Shown: piece by piece, positions 10,299-18,370 of the stretch
Layout: every line of letters begins with the position of its first letter
Numbering within the stretch: position 1 is the first letter of the stretch
Assembly (NCBI GenBank): GCA_014529385.2
Contig: CM043958.1
Span: forward strand, 144,911,734 to 144,940,233
Direction of reading: 5' to 3'
Origin: Adiantum capillus-veneris
Lineage: Eukaryota > Streptophyta > Polypodiopsida > Polypodiales > Pteridaceae
Length of the DNA stretch: 28,500 bases
Notes under the pieces: generated by a model
Seen by the model: only the letters and a program-made list of their open reading frames with translations
What the model was told of the DNA's origin: nothing
Database searches by the model: none
Position numbers and translations under genes: made by a program

Positions 10299-10300
10299 GA

Positions 10301-11199
10301 TGTTAGCAGCAAGCTAACTCGGATACCATTTTTCGGAGCTCTCATTGTAAAAAAAATTATTATTTTGATGAATCGGGAATATTGTAACTCCTACTTTCCA
10401 AATAAACTTTGTAATTGATGAGCTGGGGCTACAAGCTTCCAGATTGTATCAACCTGTCTTTAGTTAGAGCTCTCAGATTATTAGTTTTGACCACCAAAAA
10501 CCTTGGCTAAGGTATAAAAGCCAGTTTTTTATAAGTTTTTGGATAATGAAATACAGCGTGAGCTAACAGTGCTCACTTCTGTCCTTCTCGCGCTTCCTAC
10601 TCCCTCTCCGGTTGTCACATTGCAGTTGTGTCTCTTGCATTGCAACCGTAGGTAAGAGCTCTACACATTGACATAAGCATTTCATGGTAATCTGTAGCTT
10701 TTGGTGTCGCTGACCCACGGACTAATTTCATCATAAGCATGAATTTACACTTCAAAATCAAAAACTAAGTATAAGCAGGATATTGGGGCATCATTGCTAA
10801 GCATTTATATGCATTCTGGGTTGAAAACGACTAGTTCAAAAACTCACTGCTATTAATAATCACGATTTTTGCACTTGACCTAAAGTGAGATTTGAGACCA
10901 TAAGCATGTGTGCTTAGGTCTTATAAACATGTCCTAGAAGTTTTGTTACGTTTGGATGTTGTTTGATGGTGTAACGGATGTGATTTGTTTGCCGATGAGC
11001 GATTGGCTTTTGTGATTTCAATCATTTGAGTGTAGCTTGAGTTAGATGCAAGTTGTTTGTTGTTTTCTAAGAGATTGACAACCTTCTGTAGCCTCTATGC
11101 ACTAGTCGAGTCAGCTTTGTCCCATGGATTGACAATTATATTTGTGGTTCTCGCTATGTCTGCAATAAGATAGGAGTGAGGTTAGACACCCATCCCACA
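10301..11199 (+). repeat. LTR-B, Gypsy-type long terminal repeat
   Basis: It starts TGTTAGCAGCAAGC at the point where chromovirus RNase H homology stops and ends CA at 11199, followed by a TTTGGC...TGCC primer-like site. Shared features with LTR-A in the same order: TATA box at 10513, GTAAG at 10652, ATGCACTAGTCG at 11097. The length of about 900 bp and the primer site suit a Tat/Athila-type element. The 5 bp CATGA at 10296-10300 would be its target duplication. Confidence 0.72.
10513..10520 (+). promoter_or_regulatory. TATA box in LTR-B
   Basis: TATAAAAG lies 212 bp into the LTR, with the context shared with LTR-A. It is the likely core promoter for plus-strand transcription. Confidence 0.55.
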
Positions 11200-11217
11200 T
11201 TTGGCACTACTGCCAAA
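11200..11217 (+). other. Primer-binding-like site after LTR-B
   Basis: TTTGGCACTACTGCC directly follows the LTR end. It resembles the TGGCGCC...TTGCC primer sites (tRNA-Asp type) of Tat/Athila elements with several changes, so the element is either old or primed differently. Confidence 0.5.
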
Positions 11218-11742
11218 GATCGAAGAAACCTAAACTAGGAAAAAACACGAGCATCTTGTGAAGTTATCTTTTAACTTCCTCTAGGATCTTCAAAACTTTA
11301 TTTTAGAACCGCATAGCTTAAGATTATCGTCTTTTGCTGTGTAGAGGTAGCTTGGAAGTAAGTTGTACTTGCTAATTACCTTTAGGATTGTAGTATTGTA
11401 GGATTAGGTTAGGATTTTTAGAATGATTGACGGACGAGACAAGTCTTAAGATCAATGCTCAAGAAACCATAAAAAGCAAGAAAACGAGTGTTTGTGGACA
11501 CTTTCTACCACCCATTGCAATAGAACCTAGGAGTAGAGTAAGTAGAATTCGAGGTGGATTTCGGAACATTGCTCTCTCCAAAAGAATCAATTGTGCGTTG
11601 TTATGTGAAGTTGCAGAATTTCACGTCCACGGCTTACCAAAAGACTGCCGACCACTCAATCTGAGTGGAGAGTATGATTTACAAGTTGTATGAACCAGTG
11701 GGTAAGCTCATGGACGCATTGAGGTAAAAAATCCAAGAGTTT
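11218..11742 (+). other. Leader behind LTR-B, no certain gene
   Basis: An open stretch of 88 codons (11427-11693) exists but starts at TTG and has no recognisable motif. I do not call it a gene. The rest is AT-rich leader. Confidence 0.45.
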
Positions 11743-12763
11743 GTAAAAACTCAGATTATTCACTTTTTCTTGACATTTTAGGCCAAATTAAGTTTTGATT
11801 TGATTCAGAGGCTTAAAAGAGCTCATGAAAAGACTGTCCAGTGAAAAAAGTTCAAAAAAGTGTTCATTTTAGGCTTAAAGTAAATAATTGTGATTGTTTA
11901 CTTTAAGCTCAAAAGTGACCAAGGTTGATACCCGAGACTCTATGCATGTGTGCAAACAACTTTTGTAAAGGCCCATAGAATTTGGATCACCAAATTGACC
12001 AAAAACTAGGTAAAAACTAAATTCTGTACTGCCTTTCGAGAACTTGAGTGTAAATTGGGAACTTTTGTTCAAAACAAGTAAAACTTGATTTATAAGCTTA
12101 TATTGATGTGATAAACATGTGTATATGCTCATTTAACCAAAAAGATGCAAAAATTTAGCAGATGTAAATAATCATGATTATTTACTTCTGTCTCATTTTT
12201 CAACTTTTTTGACCAAGTCTGCATACCACTAGCTTTATCATGTTATGTTAAGCTCACAAACCAAATTTGGTAAGATTTGGATCATTGGATTGAAAATTGT
12301 GACCAAATTCGCAAAGTCAGTCTGCAGACACAAAACTGTTGACCATTTGAACAAAAATTATCCAAACTTGATGAAACTTGGCTAGGGAGCTTGTGTTTAG
12401 CTACTTAACAAATCTATGTCAAGATTGGGACAAAAACTTGCAACAAAATAGCTGGAGTAAATAATCGTGATTATTTACATATGCTACAAAATTTGATATT
12501 CTTGCACATTTGAGTACACCACGAGGTCAAGCATATCAAATAGACCACACAAATCAATTTTGGTGAAATTTGGATCACAAAAGTCAGACTTAAGCCAAAT
12601 TCTTGAAAACTGAGTCTGCAGACAAGAAACAGTTGATAAATTGAACAAATTTTGTTCAAACATAGTGAAATTTATCTAGAGACCTTAACAAGTTGTATAC
12701 TTGCAAATCAAGCCAAAAAGTGTTAAAAAATGAAAAAAGTAAATAATCGCGATTATTTACTAC
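11743..12763 (+). repeat. Palindrome-bearing repeat array, left block
   Basis: Four copies of a 22-bp palindrome occur at 11880-11901, 12164-12185, 12457-12478 and 12739-12760, spaced 284, 293 and 282 bp. Each is the arm GTAAATAATC, a two-base purine-pyrimidine centre (GT, AT, GT, GC) and the reverse complement of the arm. Three copies have perfect arms; the first has two arm changes but its symmetry extends to 36 bp (11873-11908). The units between them align only patchily, with a shared ATTTGGATCA at 11980, 12275 and 12568. A weak copy lies at 11743-11763. The block is cut by the young Copia element at 12764. Confidence 0.93.
12759..12763 (+). repeat. Target site duplication, left (ACTAC)
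   Basis: ACTAC directly before the 5' LTR is repeated directly after the 3' LTR at 17932-17936. Its first two bases are the last two of a palindrome. Confidence 0.97.
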
Positions 12764-12990
12764 TGTTACCATATACATGTGGTAGTGATGTGTGTGAACA
12801 CACTAGGACCGCTGGGGCATTTTTTCCCTCTTTAGGAGGTTTTTTCCCCCGTGCATTGTATATACGCCCATCACTCTAGGGCTATCTATCTTTCTATTGC
12901 ACACTAAGTAACATACTCTCTATTGTGTGCCTTGAGCTTCCTTCGTCTTCTCCAAGCTGTGTGTGTTTCTCTGCAACCCTAATTCCAACA
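12764..12990 (+). repeat. 5' LTR of the young Copia element
   Basis: 227 bp, starts TGTTACC and ends CCAACA. It contains a TATA box (TATATA at 12859-12864) and T/C-rich runs. Base 12813 is T where the 3' LTR has A; no other difference was seen. Confidence 0.98.
12859..12864 (+). promoter_or_regulatory. TATA box in Copia LTR
   Basis: TATATA lies 95 bp into the LTR after a pyrimidine-rich run. It is the likely core promoter; the same motif recurs in the 3' LTR. Confidence 0.55.
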
Positions 12991-13005
12991 ATTGGTATAA
13001 GAGCA
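12991..13005 (+). other. Primer-binding site of the young Copia element
   Basis: ATTGGTATAAGAGC directly after the LTR is close to the TGGTATCAGAGC site complementary to initiator tRNA-Met that is usual for Copia. Confidence 0.85.
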
Positions 13006-13275
13006 GGTCACGTCCTTCAGGGCTTAGTCGCCAGCCGCTCCAGCACACGCCTGCTCACCTTCTCCGATTTCAGTGAGCTTTGGCGAGCGTTCGCAGGTCG
13101 ACAAAAATTTTGGGAAAGATCAAAGAGCTTGGTCTGCTCAGAATTTTGATTTGGGCTCATTTCGGCCTCCGTTTCCACTACAGGCAGTACTGCACAGGCT
13201 ATTTCGTCATTTTGTGCAGAATTTTTGTCAGTGCCGTTTTCTGCATAACATGTGCCTTACAGTCTTCTACGGTTT

Positions 13276-13289
13276 GTGCTATATAGCAC
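13276..13289 (+). repeat. 14-bp perfect palindrome in the Copia leader
   Basis: GTGCTATATAGCAC is its own reverse complement, 64 bases before the gag start. In a genomic RNA leader such a palindrome could pair between two RNA copies. Confidence 0.6.
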
Positions 13290-13352
13290 AGGTTGTTCCC
13301 ACTCCGTTTCTCCTATTTTCGGGCAGTTTTCACATCAGGTGCAACATTTACC

Positions 13353-15122
13353 ATGGCTGACAACAACAACACAGATGTGTTCAAGATGTTTGCTGTTGAG
13401 GACAGGTTGGATGGGGACAACTACCCTATGTGGGCTTATATGATGCAACATGTTCTTGTGTCAAAGGGTGTCTGGAACATTGTGCAGGGCATTGATGTAC
13501 GTCCTGGTTCTGAGGATGTAGGCGATGTTGAGGATGTTGCAGGTCTTGCTGCAAGGATTGCAGCTGTTAGAGTTGTTTTGCCTACGGCAGAACAAGCTCG
13601 TTGGGATGTTAAGGATGCGCAGGCTCATGCATTGATTGCGTTGTCTGTGAAGCGCACCATTGTTCCTCACATCCGTTCTGCAAAATATGCAAAACAGGCT
13701 TGGGATATTCTAGCAGGTCTTTATGCAAGCCGCAATGAGGCTAAAATTGCTTTGCTGCGTAAAGAGCTGGAGTCGAAGATTATGCATGAGGAAGATGATA
13801 TGGATACTTTCCTTGCTAGTGTCAAGGATATCAATGAACAGATTATTTCTGCAGGTGAAGTCATTTCAGACAGTTCCCTTGTGCAGACGGTTCTTGATGC
13901 CTTACCAGATTCCTACCAGACATTTGCTAGTACTTGGAGACTGATGACCCAAGGAAATCCTGAAGTTGTCAAGTTTGATGCATTATGCACATTGCTGTTG
14001 CAAGAGTCACTTTCTAGAAAAAACAGGACTAGGCAGCGTGCAGTTGAACATGCCTTTATTGCTTCTCAAAGAAAGGGTGGTAACAGTAATGCAGCCACTT
14101 CTTATGGTTCTTCTGCGAGTGGCAAAAATTATGTTCCTAATGCTTCTACTGGCAGTACTTCGTTTGGCAATTCTGGTGATAAGGGAAAAAAGAAGATGCG
14201 TTGCCATTATTGTAAAGCCAATGATCACTTGATCAAGTCGTGTCCTAAGTTGAAGGCCAAAGAAGCTAAGAAGAAAGAGGGTGGTTCCACTGCAAATGCT
14301 AGTTCCACTACAAAGGCAGCCATTGTTGGGTCTTCTGTGAAAGGAGACTGTGTTGCTGATGTTGATGCAAAATGGGCTTTTAGCGCAGAGTGCACTTACA
14401 ATCCTGCTGTCCATGATGCATGCTTGTCAGTTGCTGCAGATTCACATGTGTGGTATTTCGACAGTGGTGCTACAAAGCACATTACCTCACATCGTGAATT
14501 GTTTACCTCTCTCGAGTCTGTCCCTCATGGGAATTCAGTCACTTGTGCCAACAACGCCTCTTATCCAGTTCAGGGAGTTGGAAAGATTGTGCTCACTGCT
14601 GCTAATGGCAGTTCCTTCACACTTGTTGATGCACTTTATGTACCTGGGATCAAGAAGAATCTCTTATCTATATCCGCACTTGCTAGACTTGGACTTGTAG
14701 TCAAATTTGTGGATGACAGATGTACAGTTCATGATCTCAGTTTTGGTGATGAAATTGTTGCATCTGGGCTTCTGTGCCGTGGGCTGTATCAGCTCACTTT
14801 GTATGACAAGTGTGGACAAAATTTTGCAAATGCTGTTGCAGATTCAAGGGCTATTTCAGATGCAAAACTTTGGCATGCACGTTTTGGTCATCTGAATTTT
14901 GCCAGTTTGCTGCGTTTGCAGAAATCTGACATGGTTGCTTCTTTGCCACCTCTTGAAGCACCTGTCAAACATGTTGTGAAGGCTGTATTTTGGGTAAGAT
15001 GCAGCGTTCTAAGTTTCCAAAGGATGGTTCAGTTCGGGCCACATGCAGGTTGCAGCTTGTGCATAGTGATGTTTGTGGGCCCATGCAAACTCCGTCCTTG
15101 GGCAATTACCTGTACTTCGTGA
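13353..15122 (+). CDS. Copia gag and protease, frame lost at integrase
   Basis: I start at ATG 13353, which is in an ACCATGG context; the frame is open further upstream without ATG. The N-terminal 220 residues ('DNYPMWAYMMQHV', 'LPDSYQTFASTW') form a UBN2-type Copia gag. A zinc knuckle 'CHYCKANDHLIKSC' (14202-14243) binds RNA. The retropepsin active site 'YFDSGATKH' has its Asp at 14460. 'LWHARFGHLN' (about 14868-14900) opens the integrase zinc-binding domain. A single-base loss near 14974, between the His and Cys pairs, throws the frame off, so the last about 50 residues to 15122 are unrelated to the family. Gag and protease themselves look intact, so capsids could be made. Confidence 0.9.
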   Translation: MADNNNTDVFKMFAVEDRLDGDNYPMWAYMMQHVLVSKGVWNIVQGIDVRPGSEDVGDVEDVAGLAARIAAVRVVLPTAEQARWDVKDAQAHALIALSVKRTIVPHIRSAKYAKQAWDILAGLYASRNEAKIALLRKELESKIMHEEDDMDTFLASVKDINEQIISAGEVISDSSLVQTVLDALPDSYQTFASTWRLMTQGNPEVVKFDALCTLLLQESLSRKNRTRQRAVEHAFIASQRKGGNSNAATSYGSSASGKNYVPNASTGSTSFGNSGDKGKKKMRCHYCKANDHLIKSCPKLKAKEAKKKEGGSTANASSTTKAAIVGSSVKGDCVADVDAKWAFSAECTYNPAVHDACLSVAADSHVWYFDSGATKHITSHRELFTSLESVPHGNSVTCANNASYPVQGVGKIVLTAANGSSFTLVDALYVPGIKKNLLSISALARLGLVVKFVDDRCTVHDLSFGDEIVASGLLCRGLYQLTLYDKCGQNFANAVADSRAISDAKLWHARFGHLNFASLLRLQKSDMVASLPPLEAPVKHVVKAVFWVRCSVLSFQRMVQFGPHAGCSLCIVMFVGPCKLRPWAITCTS

Positions 15123-15660
15123 CTTTCATTGATGATTACTCCAGGCATGCATGGGTATTTCCGCTTAAAGCGAAGTCCGAAGTTTTTATGTGCTTCAAAC
15201 AATTTCTGGCTATGGCTGAAAATTTCTCGAAATGTCTCATGAATTTAATGCATTTCTGGCTAGTCGTGGGATAAAACACCAATGTACAGTGCCTTATACA
15301 CCTCAGCAAAATGGTGTTGCTGAGAGGAAAAACAGGTCACTGACGGAAATGGCACGATGTACGGTCAAAAGTCAAGCTTTGCCGCATTCTTTTTGGCTTG
15401 AGGCCATTATGTGTGCCACCTATGTACTTAACAGGTGTCCTACGAAAGCTTTGCAGTCTATTACTCCATATGAAGCATGGCATGATAGAAAACCTTCTAT
15501 TGAGCACATACGTGTTTTTGGTTGTTTGGCATATGCTTTGGTGCCACAAGTGCAATGCAGAAAATGGATGATAAGGCTATCAAATGTATTTTTGTTGGTT
15601 ATAGTGCTGAAAGCAAAGGTTACAGGTTGTATCATCCGCAAACAAAACGTATTCTGGTTT
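14975..15660 (+). pseudogene. Copia integrase, shifted and with core deletion
   Basis: The frame 14990-15274 gives 'LQLVHSDVCGPMQ' and 'YFVTFIDDYSRHAWVFPLK' (first catalytic Asp region). At about 15227-15232 a deletion removes the segment with the second catalytic Asp that the old copy still has, and shifts the frame. The frame 15232-15550 resumes with 'HEFNAFLASRGIKH' and 'TPQQNGVAERKN' (catalytic Glu region), then 'TPYEAWHDRKPS'. Another shift near 15550 follows. With the second Asp absent the protein could not catalyse integration even if frames were bypassed. Confidence 0.93.
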
Positions 15661-16489
15661 CTCGGGATGTAGTGTTTGTGGAAGATTCTGTTCAGCCCTT
15701 GCTGTCATGTACTAGAGACAGTAATGTAAGCTCACAGGACATTTATGACACTTTGTTGCCTCTTTTCAGTGGTGGAAATACGAAAGTAAGTTCCAATGAG
15801 GCAAATGTACAGCCTATGGGGGTTTCTGAAAATGTTTTAGATCAGCCTATTACTGATGCAGATGTACATGATGTACTTGATGAGGAAATGGCTGAAAATG
15901 AGCAGGCTAGAGGTATGCCAAAATGGATGGTGCACACTTTGCGTGACAGTAAATTGGATGCACCTTTGTCTAGTCGTACTCGTTCAGGCTCTCGCCATGC
16001 ATCTTATGCATCAGATTGTTATGCTTTGGCTGTGTCTAGCTTACATGATGTTGAGGAGCCAATGAGGCAAATGTACAGCCTATGGGGGTTTCTGAAAATG
16101 TTTTAGATCAGCCTATTACTGATGCAGATGTACATGATGTACTTGATGAGGAAATGGCTGAAAATGAGCAGGCTAGAGGTATGCCAAAATGGATGGTGCA
16201 CACTTTGCGTGACAATAAATTGGATGCACCTTTGTCTAGTCCTACTCGTTCAGGCTCTCGCCATGCATCTTATGCATCAGATTGTTATGCTTTGGCTGTG
16301 TCTAGCTTACATGATGTTGAGGAGCCTCTATCTTTTGATGAAGCACAGAATTCAGAAAATTGGATGGCTGCCATGCAATCTGAATATGATGCACTTATAG
16401 AAAATGACACATGGACTTTATGTGATTTCTGGAAAAAAGGCCATTGGTACGAAGTGGGTTTACAAGTTGAAATGCAAGCCGGATTGTGA
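15522..16489 (+). pseudogene. Copia integrase C-terminus and linker, with tandem duplication
   Basis: The frame 15522-16106 carries 'KCIFVGYSAESKGYRLYHP', the conserved end of Copia integrase, then an acidic linker. At 16061 the linker is repeated; because the unit is 266 bp the frame changes, and the repeat continues in the frame 16082-16489, which then reads '[19 protein letters not shown]', the approach to RT. A further shift near 16430 separates it from the RT start. The region has no catalytic role. Confidence 0.88.
15795..16326 (+). repeat. 266-bp direct tandem duplication
   Basis: 15795-16060 and 16061-16326 are the same sequence, differing at two positions (15949 G against 16215 A; 15976 G against 16242 C). 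Both units end GAGGAGCC. The old Copia copy has a single unit. Confidence 0.97.
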
Positions 16490-16733
16490 GATTGATCGCC
16501 ATAAGGCTCGACTTGTTGCAAAAGGTTATGCACAACAAAAATGCATAGATTATGAAGAGACTTTTGCTCCTACTTGTCGTATGACTACTGTGCGTTTTCT
16601 ATGTGCATTGGCAGCTCATTTTGGTTGGGATGTACATCAATCAGACATTGTTACTGCTTTCTTGAATGGTGCATATTTGAGGAAGTTTATGTAACGCAGC
16701 CTCGCGGTACATATTTCTGAATTTAAGGCTGAT
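16404..16733 (+). pseudogene. Copia reverse transcriptase, catalytic core deleted
   Basis: The frame 16404-16694 reads '[17 protein letters not shown]', '[11 protein letters not shown]', '[19 protein letters not shown]' and '[11 protein letters not shown]', the first part of Copia RT including its first catalytic Asp region. After the sequence equivalent to 'VTQPRG' (about 16707) it jumps directly to the sequence just before RNase H. Compared with the old minus-strand copy, roughly 220 bp are missing, including the region with the YVDD catalytic box. The enzyme cannot function. Confidence 0.93.
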
Positions 16734-17395
16734 TTGAATGCTACTTTCAAGATGAAAGATTTGGGGTTGTTGCATCATTACTTGGGTATACAGTTTAAGC
16801 CGTGTGATGGTGGTATTGCCTTGTGTCAGAAAAGTTACATAGAGACATTGCTATGTAAGTTTGGACTTGAGGATTGCAAACCTATTGCCACTCCCATGGA
16901 AACAGGTTTGAAGTTCAGTCTACATGATGCTGGCGATCCTGCTGATGTCACTCTTTACCAAACTGCTGTTGGTTGTCTCATTTATGTATGCAACACGAGA
17001 CCGGATATTCAGTTTGCAGTCTCACACGTCAGTAGATTTATGCATAGCCCAGGGTCTAAGGATTGGCAAGCTGTCAAGAGGATTTTGCACTACCTTAGTG
17101 GCACTTTACATCTTGGCTTGTTTTATCCCAAGGGGGGATCATTGCCGCCAAACTTACATGCTTTTTCGGACTCACATTGGGCTGGTTGTTTTGACACACG
17201 AGTGCCCACAAGTGGTTTTTGTTTCATGCTTGGCAGTTCATGTATATCATGGTTGAGCAAGAAGAAACCTACTGTGGCCACTTCGAGTTGTGAGGCTGAG
17301 TACAGGGCAGTCTTCACAGCTACGGTTGAGTGTGTATGGCTCAGACGCCTTATGGCTGATTTGGGTGTTGGGCGCAGGACACTGCCAACACTATC
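16734..17395 (+). pseudogene. Copia RT connection and RNase H, N-terminal part
   Basis: The open frame gives 'FKMKDLGLLHHYLGIQF', 'GCLIYVCNTRPDIQFAV', 'HAFSDSHWAGC' (RNase H first Asp) and 'SSCEAEYRAVF' (Glu). It is the usual C-terminal half of Copia pol. Near 17388 the frame shifts before the third acidic residue, which is then read from the neighbouring frame. Confidence 0.9.
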
Positions 17396-17629
17396 TACAC
17401 TGACAGTCAGAGCGCATTGGCAGTTGCGAGGAACCCAGTTTTTCATGCTCGCACAAAGCACATTGAGGTGCATTACCACTATGTCAGGGAGAGGCTCTCA
17501 GTAGGAGAGATCAGCTTGGCTTATGTGCCAACACAGGACAACCTTGCAGATCTTTTCACAAAGGCATTGTCTCGTGAGAAGCTTGAAGCTTTCCGCAAAG
17601 CTTTGGGCTTACTCCCCTTTGTGGACTGA
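17396..17629 (+). pseudogene. Copia RNase H, C-terminal part
   Basis: The frame ending with TGA at 17627-17629 holds 'RNPVFHARTKHIEVHYHYV' and 'QDNLADLFTKAL', the conserved end of the Copia polyprotein. It is in a different frame from the preceding block because of the shift near 17388. Confidence 0.9.
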
Positions 17630-17694
17630 TCCTATCCTTAGGGCATGGCACTTCCCTTTACTCATGTGCCAGCTCTCGTTCACCGCATCACTCC

Positions 17695-17702
17695 AAGGGG
17701 GA
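17695..17702 (+). other. Polypurine tract of the young Copia element
   Basis: AAGGGGGA lies two bases before the 3' LTR and is the expected site for plus-strand DNA priming. Confidence 0.8.
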
Positions 17703-17704
17703 TT

Positions 17705-17931
17705 TGTTACCATATACATGTGGTAGTGATGTGTGTGAACACACTAGGACCGCAGGGGCATTTTTTCCCTCTTTAGGAGGTTTTTTCCCCCGTGCATTGT
17801 ATATACGCCCATCACTCTAGGGCTATCTATCTTTCTATTGCACACTAAGTAACATACTCTCTATTGTGTGCCTTGAGCTTCCTTCGTCTTCTCCAAGCTG
17901 TGTGTGTTTCTCTGCAACCCTAATTCCAACA
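17705..17931 (+). repeat. 3' LTR of the young Copia element
   Basis: 227 bp, TGTTACC to CCAACA, one base different from the 5' LTR (A at 17754). ACTAC follows at 17932-17936. Confidence 0.98.
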
Positions 17932-17936
17932 ACTAC
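17932..17936 (+). repeat. Target site duplication, right (ACTAC)
   Basis: It is identical to 12759-12763. Confidence 0.97.
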
Positions 17937-18370
17937 TGCTACACAGAGACACCAGTTTTGACTTTTGAACTTGTACAGTGTTAGACCAACATAATACAAG
18001 GCCATAAGCAATTTTGGGTTCAATCTGATCCAAATTAGTACATGTTTAATCAATTTTCAGGTTGCAGATTAGTCTTTGGCTTTTTGCTAAAGTGGAATCT
18101 GAAAGTTTCAACTGCTGACTCACTTAGCTCGATTTGAAGTGATACACATAGACCAGTCACAATAGTTAGCAAAAACTATATAGTCTTTGTGAAAGAATAG
18201 CTAACTTGATCAAAATTGATACAGGAATGAGGTTGCAGACAAGGAATTCAAAGCTTGACAGAAGTTGCAAATCGAGTCAAGTGGAGAAATTGACAACAAG
18301 TCAATCCTAAAGTAATTACTCTATCCAGGGTTTCATGTCTATATAAACCTTAGATCTGGTCGTATACTAG
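17937..18370 (+). other. Region between repeat array and gag-like frame, no gene
   Basis: It continues the sequence that was split by the Copia insertion. No further palindrome is found where the next one would be expected (about 18200), so the left array ends here. Close to the end there is a TATA-like motif at 18341. No coding potential. Confidence 0.5.
18339..18349 (+). promoter_or_regulatory. TATA-like motif upstream of the gag-like frame
   Basis: CTATATAAACC lies about 20 bp before the gag-like frame opens. It may be an internal promoter or chance in AT-rich DNA. Confidence 0.3.

Larger units (their letters stand above)
6635..10300 (-). mobile_element. Chromovirus (Ty3/Gypsy), 3' part only
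   Basis: Minus-strand order: end of RNase H, integrase zinc-binding domain, integrase core, integrase C-domain, chromodomain, about 400 bp of 3' UTR and a probable 3' LTR. Gag, protease, RT and most of RNase H are missing from the window because LTR-B abuts the RNase H sequence at 10301. Stops and shifts make it inactive. The left limit at 6635 rests only on TG...CA ends and is uncertain. Confidence 0.78.
12764..17931 (+). mobile_element. Young Copia LTR retrotransposon with defective pol
   Basis: It is 5,168 bp with 227-bp LTRs identical except at one base, a perfect 5-bp target duplication, a Met-type primer site, a purine tract, and gag-PR-IN-RT-RH in the Copia order. The near-identical LTRs show recent insertion. 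However the pol region has a one-base loss before integrase, a deletion in the integrase core, a 266-bp tandem duplication, a deletion of the RT catalytic core and a shift in RNase H. It can be transcribed but cannot supply its own enzymes. Confidence 0.97.

Noticed and set aside
11427-11693. Possible extra ORF (ORF1) between LTR-B and the array
   Set aside because: It starts at TTG, is only 88 codons and has no recognisable motif; it is mentioned as leader only.
11880-12760. CRISPR-like regular repeats
   Set aside because: The palindromes are 260-270 bp apart with long partly related spacers, no cas genes occur, and the DNA is plant nuclear. A satellite or UTR repeat explains it.
18000-18370. 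An LTR directly upstream of the Gypsy coding body
   Set aside because: I looked for a matching direct repeat between 17937-18370 and 26400-27800 and saw none; TG...CA ends with a primer site are also lacking.
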